Assembly (NCBI RefSeq): GCF_900107175.1 | Contig: NZ_FNOZ01000007.1 | Location: forward strand, 54,257-118,256 | DNA from: Modestobacter sp. DSM 44400 | Lineage (GTDB): Bacteria; Actinomycetota; Actinomycetes; Mycobacteriales; Geodermatophilaceae | Direction: 5' to 3' | Length of the DNA: 64,000 nt | In this document: in pieces, positions 8,423 to 16,774 of the stretch | How the letters are laid out: each line of letters begins with the position of its first letter | How positions within the stretch are numbered: the stretch's first letter is position 1 | Position numbers and translations under genes: made by a program | The notes under the pieces: generated by a model | The model's database searches: none | What the model saw: only the letters and a program-made list of their open reading frames with translations | What the model was told of the DNA's origin: nothing

Positions 8423-9727
8423 TCACGCACCGGATGATGCGGGGGTCGCCGGCGCCCCCATTGCGTAGGCCGCGGCCACCGTCGACCGGTCGAACACTCG
8501 CCAGGTGGTCGCCGCGACCCCGACCGCGACTGCGAAGCCGACCCAGTACGGGGCGGTGAGCCCGAACGCGCCGGCCAGCACGCCGCCGAGCAGGGCGCCG
8601 ACGCAGTTGCCGCCGGCGGCGAGGAAGAGAGTGGTGCTGCCCACCCGCCCGAGCATCTCCGGCGGGGTGAGCCGCTGGCGGAGCGAGCTGGCCACGATGC
8701 CCCACAGCGCGCCGTGCACCCCGAAGGCGACGAACACCGCCCCCACCAGGACGGCGCTGCGCGTGGTGGCCAGCACCAGGTGGGTGGCGGCCTCGATGAT
8801 CAGGCCGATCCGGATGGTCCACGTGGCTGACAGCGCGGCGATGACCCGGTCTCCGGCGACCGCGCCCAGCAGGCCGCCGACCGCCATGGCGGTGAACAGC
8901 AGCCCGTAGCCCACCGAGCCCAGGCCCAGCCGGTCGCGGGCCAGCAGCACCAGCACTGCGGTCGCCGCCGTCAGTGTCACGTTGAGCAGGCCGATCAACA
9001 CCGCCATGGTGCGCAACAGCCGCTGGCCGGCCAGCCACCGGAAGCCCTCGGCGACGTCGGCCCACAGCGCCCGCAGCCACGGGCCGCCCCCCGCTGCCGG
9101 GACGGCGGTGGGGACGCCGGTGCGCCCGTCGCGGACCGGCACCCGGTAGGTCCCGCCGATCAGCGTGAGCAGCAGGGCGCTGGCCGCGTAGGTGCCGGCG
9201 TTCACCGCGAACGGGATGCTCGCCGCCACGACGAACAGGAAGCCGCCCAGCGGCCCGGCGACCATCTGCTGCATCAGCATCGTGCCGCCGAACAACCAGC
9301 CGTTCGCCCGCTCGAGCAGGACGGCGGGCACCACGGCGGGGACCAGCGCCTGGCTCGCCGAGCGGAACACCACCTCGCCGGTGGCCACCACGAACAGCAC
9401 GATGAACAGGAGCGCCGTGCTGGCCCGCCCCGCCGCGACGGCAGCGGCCAGCACCACGAGCGCGGCGACGCGCGCCCAGTCGATGGCCAGCATCAGCCGG
9501 CGGCGGTCCACCCGGTCGACCAGGACGCCGCCGGGCAGGGCGAACAGCAGCCACGGCAACCAGCCGACCGCGGTGGCCGCGGACACCAGCAGCGGGTCGT
9601 CGGTGCGGGTGGCCACCAGGAGGGGAGTGGCGACCGCGGCGAGCCCGCTGCCCAGCGCCGAGGTCGTGCTCGCCGCCCACAGGCGCAGGAAGCTGCCCCC
9701 GAGGCGTCCGTCGTTCCCGTCCGCCAC
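8423..9727 (-). CDS. MFS transporter (MFS_3 / enterobactin-exporter-like)
   Basis: The 434-residue protein has about 12 hydrophobic segments, the loop motif GGVLVDRVDRRRLM between helices 2 and 3 (MFS motif A-like) and a mid-protein hydrophilic loop at about residues 200-225. It resembles drug or siderophore exporters of the MFS_3 group. I start at the GTG at 9727 (VADGNDGRLGGSFLRLWAAS), because upstream in-frame codons overlap the divergent USP gene and look non-coding. The substrate is unknown. It shares a 58-bp divergent promoter with the universal stress gene. Confidence 0.85.
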   Translation of the reverse strand: MADGNDGRLGGSFLRLWAASTTSALGSGLAAVATPLLVATRTDDPLLVSAATAVGWLPWLLFALPGGVLVDRVDRRRLMLAIDWARVAALVVLAAAVAAGRASTALLFIVLFVVATGEVVFRSASQALVPAVVPAVLLERANGWLFGGTMLMQQMVAGPLGGFLFVVAASIPFAVNAGTYAASALLLTLIGGTYRVPVRDGRTGVPTAVPAAGGGPWLRALWADVAEGFRWLAGQRLLRTMAVLIGLLNVTLTAATAVLVLLARDRLGLGSVGYGLLFTAMAVGGLLGAVAGDRVIAALSATWTIRIGLIIEAATHLVLATTRSAVLVGAVFVAFGVHGALWGIVASSLRQRLTPPEMLGRVGSTTLFLAAGGNCVGALLGGVLAGAFGLTAPYWVGFAVAVGVAATTWRVFDRSTVAAAYAMGAPATPASSGA

Positions 9728-9785
9728 GGCCGCGGAAGCTACCAGTGGAGCCGGAACTCCCCGGTCCGCCGCCCGGCAGGAGAGG

Positions 9786-10412
9786 ATGAGCAGCGTGAGC
9801 GACGGCGCAACGGACCAGGGGACGGGCGCGGCGATGGGCGAAACGGAGGGGCGGACGGGGCCGGGCACCGGCGGGCCGGCGGGTCGCGCCGAGGTGGTCG
9901 CCGCCGAGCTCGGCCAGGTCCCGCTCGATGAGGGCGTGGACGACAGTGACGTGTCGATCCGGGCGGAGGTCGGCGGCGGTGTCGTCGTCGGGCACGACGG
10001 CTCCAGCTGTTCGAGCGAGGCACTGGTGTGGGCGGCGCGGCTGGCCGAACGCGCGGACTGGCGGCTACACGTGGTGCGGTCCTGGCGGATGACCTCCGCC
10101 CCCCGGCCGCCGACGTGGCGGGTGGGCTACGTCCCGCCGATGGCCGACTACGAGCAGGCCGTCCTCGACGACCTGCGGTCGGACGTGGCCGCGGCGCTGG
10201 GCCCCGACCGGGCCGCTTCGGTCATCTGCCACGCGGTGCACGCCGCGCCGGTGCGGGCGCTGATCGAGGCCGGGAGGGGCGCCGAGCTGGTCGTCGTCGG
10301 CTCCCGCGGCCGGGGCGGCTTCAGCGGCCTGCTGCTCGGCTCGGTGACCGACCAGGTCGTGCACCACTCGCCGTGCCCGGTGACCGTCGTCCGGACCGCA
10401 CGCAAGCACTGA
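9786..10412 (+). CDS. Universal stress protein (single UspA domain, long N-terminus)
   Basis: This 208-residue protein starts at an ATG behind AGGAGAGG. After about 60 low-complexity residues comes one USP domain: GGGVVVGHDGSSCSSEAL at the first strand and the ATP-binding G-x2-G-x9-G-S/T type motif GSRGRGGFSGLLLGSVTDQVV near the C-terminus, so it is probably an ATP-binding member. The disordered N-terminus is longer than usual. Such proteins are commonly induced by starvation, hypoxia or desiccation. Confidence 0.88.
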   Translation: MSSVSDGATDQGTGAAMGETEGRTGPGTGGPAGRAEVVAAELGQVPLDEGVDDSDVSIRAEVGGGVVVGHDGSSCSSEALVWAARLAERADWRLHVVRSWRMTSAPRPPTWRVGYVPPMADYEQAVLDDLRSDVAAALGPDRAASVICHAVHAAPVRALIEAGRGAELVVVGSRGRGGFSGLLLGSVTDQVVHHSPCPVTVVRTARKH

Positions 10413-10454
10413 GCGAGAGGACTGACCTCCCGGCCGGGCGGGCAGACTGGGCCG

Positions 10455-11102
10455 GTGCCGTGCCTCCCCGACGTCCCGGCGTCCTTCCTCGTCGCCCACA
10501 CCCGGCTGACCTGCCCGCCGCTGGTGCCGGAGGTCCAGCTGCACGTGGCCGACGACGTGGTGGCGCTGTGGGAGGCGATGGAGACCGAGGGCGTCGGCGC
10601 GGGAGACGCCCCGCCGTTCTGGGCGGCTGCCTGGCCCGGTGGGCAGGCGCTGGCCCGGTACCTGCTCGACTCCCCGGCGACGGTGGCCGGCCGCCGGGTG
10701 CTGGACCTGGGGTCGGGCAGCGGCCTGGTCGCGGTGGCCGCGCGGCTGGCCGGCGCGACCTCGGTGCTGGCCAGTGACGTCGACCCCTGCTCGCACACCG
10801 CGATCCGGGTCAACGCCGAGGTGAACGGGGTGTCGGGGGTCGCGGTCGTCGGCGACGTGCTCGACGGCGACCCGCCCGACGTGGACGTCGTCGTGGCCGG
10901 CGACGTCTGCTACGACCGCGACATGACCAGCCGGGTGCTGCCGTTCCTGTGGACGGCGTGGACCCGCGGGGCGACCGTCCTGCTGGGCGACCCGGGCCGC
11001 AAGTACCTGCCCGGGGAGGGCCTGGTCGCGGTGGCGACCTATGACGTCTCGGACGTCGATGAGGCGCAACCGCGGCGCACCACGGTCTGGCGGATGCCCT
11101 GA
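10455..11102 (+). CDS. Class I SAM-dependent methyltransferase (ETFB-lysine-MTase-like)
   Basis: The 215-residue protein has a PPFWAAAWPGGQALARYLL lead-in, SAM motif I LDLGSGSGLVAVAA near residue 85 and the acidic post-motif SDVDPCSHTAIRVNAEVNG. This architecture is shared by the METTL20/METTL21 (nicotinamide-methyltransferase-like) family, which modifies protein lysines. The start is a GTG at 10455 with no strong ribosome site. Downstream lies the 585-bp regulatory leader of the Rpf-like gene. Confidence 0.82.
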   Translation: MPCLPDVPASFLVAHTRLTCPPLVPEVQLHVADDVVALWEAMETEGVGAGDAPPFWAAAWPGGQALARYLLDSPATVAGRRVLDLGSGSGLVAVAARLAGATSVLASDVDPCSHTAIRVNAEVNGVSGVAVVGDVLDGDPPDVDVVVAGDVCYDRDMTSRVLPFLWTAWTRGATVLLGDPGRKYLPGEGLVAVATYDVSDVDEAQPRRTTVWRMP

Positions 11103-11197
11103 CGTCCCAGCCCGACGCTGTACCGCCTCGGGGCCGTTCCACACCCGTGCACCGAAGGCAACGCGGGGCACATCACGACGAAATGTCGGTCAGAGGA

Positions 11198-11227
11198 TTG
11201 TCACGTCCCGGTAACGGCATCTACGTT
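11198..11227 (+). promoter_or_regulatory. Housekeeping-type promoter of the riboswitch leader
   Basis: TTGTCA (11198-11203) and TACGTT (11222-11227) are separated by 18 bp, about 50 bp before the riboswitch aptamer. The same stretch carries GTCAC at 11200-11204 and GTAAC at 11211-11215, two pentamers repeating at 11-bp spacing, which resembles the direct-repeat sites reported for the actinobacterial regulator MtrA. Confidence 0.5.
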
Positions 11228-11278
11228 GGCTGAGTCCGGCCGGACGTCACATCCCCATCCGGGGAGCCCGCGCCGGGT

Positions 11279-11415
11279 GCCGCCGAGTCGCTGCGCCACC
11301 GCGCAGCGAGCCGGGGACCCACCGCAGCACTGGGGTGAATCCTGCCCGCGAGCACCGCTCGGGAGCAGGTAGGGCGTCTTCCTGCCCGAATCCGTCAGCT
11401 AACTCGGTAGGCGGC
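11279..11415 (+). promoter_or_regulatory. ydaO/yuaA-type c-di-AMP riboswitch
   Basis: The leader contains the family's conserved blocks in order: CCGGGGACCCACC (from 11311), GGGGTGAATCC (11332-11342), TAGGGCGTCTTCCTGCCCGAA and TCCGTCAGCTAACTCGGTAGGC. The closing P1 helix pairs GCCGCC (11279-11284) with GGCGGC (11410-11415). In actinobacteria this aptamer controls cell-wall hydrolase genes such as rpf, and the gene downstream is an Rpf-like muralytic protein. A 272-nt segment follows before the start codon and must hold the expression platform, which I could not resolve. Confidence 0.88.
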
Positions 11416-11687
11416 CGTTGGAAGAACGGAGAGCCGCCGCATGGCGCGCCAAGCCACCGCCGCACCACCTCGCAGCCGCCGGCGCGGAGACCGCTCCGCC
11501 CCGCTGCACACCTGACCAGGGCGCCGTCCGCGCCGGAGGCCCTCCCGCCCGCAGCATCAGCGCTGCGCAGGCCGAGGAGACGCCGCGAGCCGGACCGGCC
11601 CCGTCAGCCCGTACGCCCCGCCCTGTGCCGCCTCACCTTCGAGCGCGGCCGGACCCTGGCGCCCTCTCTCCCGGAGCACATCACTTC

Positions 11688-12596
11688 ATGGACCACCGCA
11701 CCGACCTGCTCACTGAGCCGACCGAACTGCTCGACCAGCAGTCCGTCGACGAGGCCCCGGCCGCCCGGCGCCGCCGCCGTCCGCCGTCCGGGGTGCAGCG
11801 TCCGGCGATGCTGCTCGCCGCGGCCGCCGCGGGCGCCATCCTGCTCAACGTGCTGAACGCCGGTGAGCCGGCCGCCTCGGCGGACACCGCCGCCCAGCAG
11901 CCCACCACCGTCGCCTCGCGGCTGGACCTCAGCGCGCAGTCGACCGACGCGATCGTCGACGAACAGTTGACCGACCGACTCGGTGAGCTCGCCGCCACCC
12001 GCAGCCAGCGCGAGGCCGCCCAGGATGCCGCCACGCAGGCCCAGGCCGCCGCTGACCAGGCCGCGGTCGAGGCCCAGCAGAAGGCCGAGGCGGAGGCCCA
12101 GGCCGCCGCGGACGCCGCCGCTGACGCCGCAGCCAAGGCGGAGGCGGAGGCCCAGGCCGCCGCCGAAGCGCAGGCCGCGGCCGCGGCCGCGGCCGAGAGG
12201 GAGGCGGCGGCCGCGAAGGCGGCCACCCGGTCCGAGGCGCCGGCGTCCGCGCCGGCCGCAGCCGGGCCCGCTGCGTCGTCCGGGTCGTCCGGGTCGTCCG
12301 GGTCGTCCGGGTCGTTCCAGGACTACGCGCTCGCCCAGCTCGGTGGCGACACCAGCGAGTTCAGTTGCCTGGAGAGCCTGTGGGGCAAGGAGAGCGGCTG
12401 GAACCCCACGGCGCAGGACCGCGGGAGCACCGCCTACGGCATCCCACAGTTCCTGGACTCGACCTGGGCCGGCACCGGGATCGCCAAGACCTCCGACGGG
12501 TACCGGCAGATCGACGCCGGGCTGATCTACATCGACAGCCGGTACGGCTCCCCGTGCGGCGCCTGGTCGCACTCGAAGTCCACCGGCTGGTACTGA
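11688..12596 (+). CDS. Secreted Rpf-like / lytic-transglycosylase-type cell-wall protein
   Basis: This 302-residue protein has a basic N-terminal region followed by a hydrophobic export segment around residues 40-60, then an Ala/Glu/Gln-rich helical, probably coiled-coil, stretch at about residues 95-190 and an (SSG)n linker. The C-terminal muralytic domain has LESLWGKESGWNP with the catalytic-type Glu, then YGIPQFLDSTW and GSPCGAWSHSK. This domain is shared by actinobacterial transglycosylases and resuscitation-promoting-like factors. Expression should be set by the upstream c-di-AMP riboswitch, linking wall cleavage to osmotic or growth signalling. Confidence 0.88.
   Translation: MDHRTDLLTEPTELLDQQSVDEAPAARRRRRPPSGVQRPAMLLAAAAAGAILLNVLNAGEPAASADTAAQQPTTVASRLDLSAQSTDAIVDEQLTDRLGELAATRSQREAAQDAATQAQAAADQAAVEAQQKAEAEAQAAADAAADAAAKAEAEAQAAAEAQAAAAAAAEREAAAAKAATRSEAPASAPAAAGPAASSGSSGSSGSSGSFQDYALAQLGGDTSEFSCLESLWGKESGWNPTAQDRGSTAYGIPQFLDSTWAGTGIAKTSDGYRQIDAGLIYIDSRYGSPCGAWSHSKSTGWY
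12275..12310 (+). repeat. Four copies of a 9-bp tandem repeat
   Basis: GTCGTCCGG is repeated four times perfectly, encoding the (SSG)4 flexible linker between the coiled coil and the muralytic domain. It is a candidate for length variation by slippage; the unit is a multiple of three, so changes would stay in frame. Confidence 0.85.
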
Positions 12597-12698
12597 GTCC
12601 CGGCTCCGCGGAGCTGCTCAGGGGGACCCGTCTGCTCCACCGGGTGCGCCCGTCGGCCACCATGGACTCGTGGACCACCGGCTGAGGGAGCACTGACC

Positions 12699-13298
12699 GT
12701 GGGCAAGCACCGGGCACGCGAGGGCGGGGCCAGCGACTTCGACGCGGCGACCAGTGCGCTTCCCGACGTCACCGGCGACTACACGGTGGACGTCGCGCAC
12801 ACTCGCATCGGCGTCCGGGCCCGGCACGCCATGGTCACCACGGTGCGCGGGGCGTTCACGGCGTTCACCGGGGCGGCGCACCTGAACGCCGCCCAGCCCT
12901 CGGCCAGCCGGGTGAGCCTGCGCATCGACGCGGCCAGCATCGACACCGGCAACGCCGACCGGGACGCCCACCTGCGGTCCGCGGACTTCTTCGACGTCGC
13001 GACGTACCCCGAGATCGTCTTCACCTCCACCGGCGTGGAACAGGTGGAGGACGACGTGTACCGGGTGACCGGGAACCTCACGATCCGTGGCGCGACGCAA
13101 CAGGTGGCCGTCGGCTTCACCCTCACCGGCTCCGCGCTGGACCCCTTCGGCAACCTGCGGGTCGGCTTCGAGGGCGCGCTCGCGCTCCGGCGCAGCGAGT
13201 GGGAGCTGACCTGGAACGCCGCGCTGGAGACCGGCGGCGTGCTCGTCAGCGACAAGATCCAGATCGAGTTCGACGTCTCGGCCATCCGCGACGCCTGA
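12699..13298 (+). CDS. YceI family protein
   Basis: This 199-residue lipocalin-like protein of the YceI family has TGDYTVDVAHTRIGVRARH at residues 26-45, then LRSADFFDVATYPEIVF and a C-terminal GVLVSDKIQIEFDV. Members bind polyisoprenoids or amphiphiles. There is no signal peptide, so this one is probably cytoplasmic. The start is GTG at 12699. It is followed by the palindrome-controlled mftD homologue. Confidence 0.9.
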   Translation: MGKHRAREGGASDFDAATSALPDVTGDYTVDVAHTRIGVRARHAMVTTVRGAFTAFTGAAHLNAAQPSASRVSLRIDAASIDTGNADRDAHLRSADFFDVATYPEIVFTSTGVEQVEDDVYRVTGNLTIRGATQQVAVGFTLTGSALDPFGNLRVGFEGALALRRSEWELTWNAALETGGVLVSDKIQIEFDVSAIRDA

Positions 13299-13352
13299 GC
13301 ATTCCGCGCCGTCGGCCCGACGGGGACCGTCCGAGATCTGCGCCACACTAGG

Positions 13353-13369
13353 GTGGCACTCAGTGCCAC
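13353..13369. promoter_or_regulatory. Perfect 17-bp palindrome upstream of mftD-like gene
   Basis: GTGGCACTCAGTGCCAC has perfect 8-bp arms around a single central base and ends 52 bp before the mftD-like start codon. That is the expected form and place for a TetR- or GntR-type operator. No regulator gene is adjacent, so it would be bound by a protein encoded elsewhere. Confidence 0.6.
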
Positions 13370-13421
13370 AGCAGGACGCCGCCGGACCACCCGGCGCTGC
13401 TCGAGAGCGGGAGTGTGCCGG

Positions 13422-14651
13422 ATGGCGAATGCGTGGTTCGAGTCGGTGGCCGAGGCCCAGCGGCGGGCGAAGCGCAGGCTGCCAAAGGGCGTCTACGGCG
13501 CCCTGGTGGCCGGGTCCGAGCGCGGTCTGACCGTGGACGACAACACCGCCGCCTTCGCCGAGCTGGGCTTCGCCCCGCACACCGCGGGCCTGAGCAACGA
13601 GCGGCAGTTGGCCACCACGGTTCTGGGCCAGCAGGTGTCGATGCCGGTGCTGATCAGCCCGACCGGCGTGCAGGCCGTGCACCCGGGCGGGGAGGTCGCC
13701 GTCGCCCGCGCCGCGGCTGCGCGCGGAGTGGCCATGGGCCTGTCCTCCTTCGCCAGCAAGCCGATCGAGGACGTCGTGGCCGCCAACCCGCAGACCTTCT
13801 TCCAGATGTACTGGGTCGGCGACCGGGACGCGATGACCGCCCGGATGGAGCGGGCCCGCCGCGCCGGCGCGGTCGGCCTGATCGCCACGCTGGACTGGTC
13901 GTTCTCCTACGGCCGGGACTGGGGCAGCCCGTTCATTCCCGAGAAGATCAACTTCGAGGCGGCCCGCCGCTACGCACCGCAGGTGCTCCTCAAGCCGCGC
14001 TGGCTGCTCGACTTCGCCCGGACCGGGAAGATCCCGGACCTCACCGTGCCGAACATGGTGGCCGACCCCGGTGAGCAGGCGCCCACCTTCTTCGGCGCCT
14101 ACGGCATGTGGAACGCCTCGCCGATGCCCTCCTGGGACGACGTCGCCTGGCTGCGCGAGCAGTGGGGCGGGGAGTTCATGCTCAAGGGCGTCATGCGGGT
14201 GGACGACGCGAAGCGTGCCGTCGACGCCGGGTGCACCGCCATCTCGGTGTCCAACCACGGCGGCAACAACCTCGACGGCACCCCGGCCAGCATCCGCGCG
14301 CTGCCCGCGGTCGCCGAGGCCGTCGGCGACCAGATCGAGGTGCTGCTGGACGGCGGCATCCGCCGCGGCGGCGACGTGGCCAAGGCGCTCGCCCTCGGCG
14401 CCAAGGCCGTGATGATCGGCCGCGCGTACCTGTGGGGCCTGGCCGCCAACGGCCAGGCCGGGGTGGAGAACGTGCTGGACCTGATGCGCGACGGGCTCGG
14501 CTCGGCACTGATCGGCCTGGGCCACAGCTCGATCGAACAGCTGAACCCGGGCGACCTGGTGATCCCGCCGTCCTTCGAGCGGCACCTGGGGGAAAAGGGC
14601 GCCGACGCACCCACCGTCGCACGCTCCGCGGGCAAGGGCGCCACGGCCTGA
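13422..14651 (+). CDS. mftD: Pre-mycofactocin synthase-like FMN enzyme (MftD family)
   Basis: The 409-residue alpha-hydroxy-acid-oxidase-fold flavoprotein opens WFESVAEAQRRAKRRLPK and YGALVAGSE, which is diagnostic of MftD rather than lactate monooxygenase. FMN-barrel motifs follow: ISPTGVQAVHPGGEVAVARA, FFQMYWVGDRD, SVSNHGGNNLDGTPASI with the catalytic His, and LLDGGIRRGGDVAKALALGA. MftD oxidatively deaminates the AHDP intermediate to give pre-mycofactocin. No mftA, B, C, E or F lies in this window, so this is a dispersed cluster member or a paralogue with another substrate. The ATG at 13422 gives the family start. Confidence 0.85.
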   Translation: MANAWFESVAEAQRRAKRRLPKGVYGALVAGSERGLTVDDNTAAFAELGFAPHTAGLSNERQLATTVLGQQVSMPVLISPTGVQAVHPGGEVAVARAAAARGVAMGLSSFASKPIEDVVAANPQTFFQMYWVGDRDAMTARMERARRAGAVGLIATLDWSFSYGRDWGSPFIPEKINFEAARRYAPQVLLKPRWLLDFARTGKIPDLTVPNMVADPGEQAPTFFGAYGMWNASPMPSWDDVAWLREQWGGEFMLKGVMRVDDAKRAVDAGCTAISVSNHGGNNLDGTPASIRALPAVAEAVGDQIEVLLDGGIRRGGDVAKALALGAKAVMIGRAYLWGLAANGQAGVENVLDLMRDGLGSALIGLGHSSIEQLNPGDLVIPPSFERHLGEKGADAPTVARSAGKGATA

Positions 14652-14689
14652 CCGACGGCCCCGGACCTGACCGCAGGGGCGCCCGCAGC

Positions 14690-14712
14690 GGACGGCGTCT
14701 CCGCGGCCGTCC
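14690..14712. terminator. Weak hairpin between convergent genes
   Basis: GGACGGC (14690-14696) pairs with GCCGTCC (14706-14712) across a 9-nt loop, between the ends of the mftD-like and VOC genes. There is no U-tract; a short bidirectional terminator is possible. Confidence 0.35.
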
Positions 14713-14722
14713 CCGAGCCGAT

Positions 14723-15106
14723 TCAGCGCTGGTCGCGGCGCAGCGGGTGGTCGGCCGGCACCTCCACCAGCACGATCGCCACCCCGTCGGGGTCCTCGAT
14801 CCACATCTCCATCAGCCCCCACGGCTCGCGCTGCGGCCCGCGGGTGACCGGCACCCCGGCGGCGCGCAGCCGTTCGTGCTCGGCGGCCACATCGCGGACC
14901 TGCAGCCACAGGACCAGACCGCGAGGCGCCGCGTCGGCGGAGCCGGTGACCTCGAGCAGGCCGTTGCCCAGGAAGAACACCACCCCCGGGTGCCCGGGCG
15001 GGCCGAACTCCCGGTACACCGCCAGACCGAGCCGGTCGCGGTAGAACGCCTGGCTGCGAACGGGGTGGGCGGTCCGCAGGAGCACCCGGCTGCTCAGCAC
15101 GTCCAT
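14723..15106 (-). CDS. VOC (glyoxalase/bleomycin-resistance) family protein
   Basis: This 127-residue VOC protein has two beta-alpha-beta-beta-beta modules: RVLLRTAHPVRSQAFYRDRL at the start and WIEDPDGVAIVLVEVP at the C-terminus (D-P-D-G-x3-x-L motif). It could be a metal-dependent lyase or dioxygenase, or a binding protein. Convergent with the mftD-like gene; no partner suggests a substrate. Confidence 0.85.
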   Translation of the reverse strand: MDVLSSRVLLRTAHPVRSQAFYRDRLGLAVYREFGPPGHPGVVFFLGNGLLEVTGSADAAPRGLVLWLQVRDVAAEHERLRAAGVPVTRGPQREPWGLMEMWIEDPDGVAIVLVEVPADHPLRRDQR

Positions 15107-15146
15107 CCCGGCATCTTGCCGCCGCGCCGGCGGCAGCGGGGTGGGC

Positions 15147-16037
15147 TCAGCCGTGGAACAGTCGGCCGAGCAGGCCGCCCGCGCCGCCGAGCGTGCGCGC
15201 CGCCAGCTGCAGGATCGGGCCGCCGGGGATGCCCGGGGCGGCGCTGACGATCGGCGCCAGCTTCAACAACCCGGCCAGTTCGTGCACTTTCAGTCGCCGC
15301 TGGGCGACCGCCGCCACCGGGTTGACCCGGCCCGACGCTGCCTGCAGCAGCAGGCCCGCGGGTGCCTCGACCACGGTGCCGCGGGCCCGGCCCGGGCCGA
15401 CCCGGTCGACGGTCCACCCGTCGGCGTCGGCGGCGAACGTCCACCCGCCGGCGGGGGTGAGCAGGGTGGCGCCGCCGGTGATCCCGGACGCCGCGGCCAG
15501 CGCGCCGGTCACGTCGGCCAGCGCGGCGAGCCCGGACTGCAGCACCTCGCCGGGCACGGCGGGCGCATCGATGGCGGCCAGGTCCAGGCCGTGCACGGCG
15601 AGCTCGTAGGCCTGCCCGAGGACGACGCTGAGCATCGGCAGCCGCCCGATGGTCGAGACCGTCGGGGCGGCGTCCAGCTCGGGCGGCTCGTCGGCCAGGT
15701 AGCGCGCCGTGGCGTCCCGGTTGCGGAGCAGGGCCGCCAGCACCTCGTCGCGGGAGGCGTCGCGGTGGGCCTCGGTGACCCGGGCGTTGACCGCGTCGAC
15801 GTCCGGCGGGGTGCCGGTGCCACCGGCGCGGGCGGAGGCGACGAGATCGGCGAGCGCCGCGTGCTCGGGCCAGACCCCCAGGTGCACGCAGACCTCCTGC
15901 GCCCGCCAGCCCGGCAGCCGGGTCGGCCGGCTCAGGTCGACGACCGCCGCCTGCCCGCAGAAGGAGTCCCAGGCGGCGAGGACCATCCGCCCGACCTCGT
16001 CGCGCCCGGCGTCGGTCATGCCCCGGTATCGGCTCAT
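15147..16037 (-). CDS. Maleylpyruvate isomerase family mycothiol-dependent enzyme
   Basis: The 296-residue protein has the DinB-like N-terminal fold with LPGWRAQEVCVHLGVW near residue 40 (the W-x4-V-x2-H block holding a metal-ligand His) and a C-terminal domain with EVLQSGLAALADVTGAL. Family members use mycothiol as thiol donor or cofactor, but the substrate is unknown here. It begins 41 bp after the anti-sigma gene on the same strand, so it could be the distal gene of the sigma operon. The annotated ATG at 16037 has GGTAGGGG upstream. Confidence 0.75.
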   Translation of the reverse strand: MSRYRGMTDAGRDEVGRMVLAAWDSFCGQAAVVDLSRPTRLPGWRAQEVCVHLGVWPEHAALADLVASARAGGTGTPPDVDAVNARVTEAHRDASRDEVLAALLRNRDATARYLADEPPELDAAPTVSTIGRLPMLSVVLGQAYELAVHGLDLAAIDAPAVPGEVLQSGLAALADVTGALAAASGITGGATLLTPAGGWTFAADADGWTVDRVGPGRARGTVVEAPAGLLLQAASGRVNPVAAVAQRRLKVHELAGLLKLAPIVSAAPGIPGGPILQLAARTLGGAGGLLGRLFHG

Positions 16038-16078
16038 CGACAGCCCCTACCCCGGGCGGGCAGGAGCAGGCATCCAGC

Positions 16079-16774
16079 TCAGCGGGACGGCGCGCCCTCC
16101 AGCAGCACCGTGCCGGCGTCGTCCCGGAGCTGGACCTCGGCGATCTCGTCCGACGTCAGGTCGGTGCTGCCGGCCACGCGGGCATCCCGGCCGGGCAGCA
16201 CCTGCCACGAGGCCACGCTCTGGATGCTGTCGTCCTGCGACACCACGACCAGGTGATACGTGATCCCGGTGTCGTAGGGCCCGGTGGCCGCCGGACCGTC
16301 GTAGCGGCAGGTCATGGTGATCCGGGTGCCCCAGGCCGCCCCCTCCAGCCGCAGCTCGGCATCCACCGGCGCGTCGCCGACCACGGTCAGCGGCACGGAC
16401 TCGCCCACCACGGCCGGGGACGTGGCCGAGTCGGGGCGTATCTGGTCGGTGACCACCGCCGTCCCGGTGACCAGCACGGCGGCCGCAGTCACCCCCGCCG
16501 CCGCGCCCCACACGCGGCGACGGGATCGTGCGCGACGGACGGTCGCCAGAATGCCGGGCAACACGGTCTCCGGGAGCTGCTGCGGGGTGTCCGCCGGTGC
16601 GGGCAGCCCGGGCAGCCGGGCGAGCAGCCCGGGCAGCACGGCGAGCTCGGCCACGGCGGCCGAGCAGCGCGGGCAGGTCGGCAGATGCGTCTCGAAGGCG
16701 ATCCGGTCCTCCCGGCTCAGCGCGCCCAGGACGTAGGCCGCATCGTAGTGCTCGAACCGGTCCGGCCCGGTCAT
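16079..16774 (-). CDS. Zinc-binding anti-sigma factor (RslA-like)
   Basis: This 231-residue type I membrane protein has a cytoplasmic ZAS domain with H-L-P-T-C-P-R-C near residues 30-37 (HX3CX2C), one transmembrane segment around residues 85-107 (WGAAAGVTAAAVLVTGTAVV) and an extracytoplasmic domain of about 120 residues. It should bind and hold the ECF sigma factor encoded immediately upstream, with release through zinc loss or cysteine oxidation. The ATG overlaps the sigma stop codon by 4 nt (ATGA), the standard sigma/anti-sigma coupling. Confidence 0.88.
   Translation of the reverse strand: MTGPDRFEHYDAAYVLGALSREDRIAFETHLPTCPRCSAAVAELAVLPGLLARLPGLPAPADTPQQLPETVLPGILATVRRARSRRRVWGAAAGVTAAAVLVTGTAVVTDQIRPDSATSPAVVGESVPLTVVGDAPVDAELRLEGAAWGTRITMTCRYDGPAATGPYDTGITYHLVVVSQDDSIQSVASWQVLPGRDARVAGSTDLTSDEIAEVQLRDDAGTVLLEGAPSR

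Noticed and set aside
12275..12310. Short tandem repeats considered as a CRISPR-like array
   Set aside because: Units are 9 bp, contiguous and in frame with the (SSG)n linker, with no spacers.
13309..13323. CCGTCGG-C-CCGACGG after YceI as a terminator
   Set aside because: A one-base loop cannot form the full hairpin; the possible 5-bp stem is too weak to call.
12618..14909. A 763-codon open frame on the minus strand
   Set aside because: It is antisense to the YceI and MftD-like genes, which have clear family motifs; the frame has low-complexity composition and no recognisable domain.
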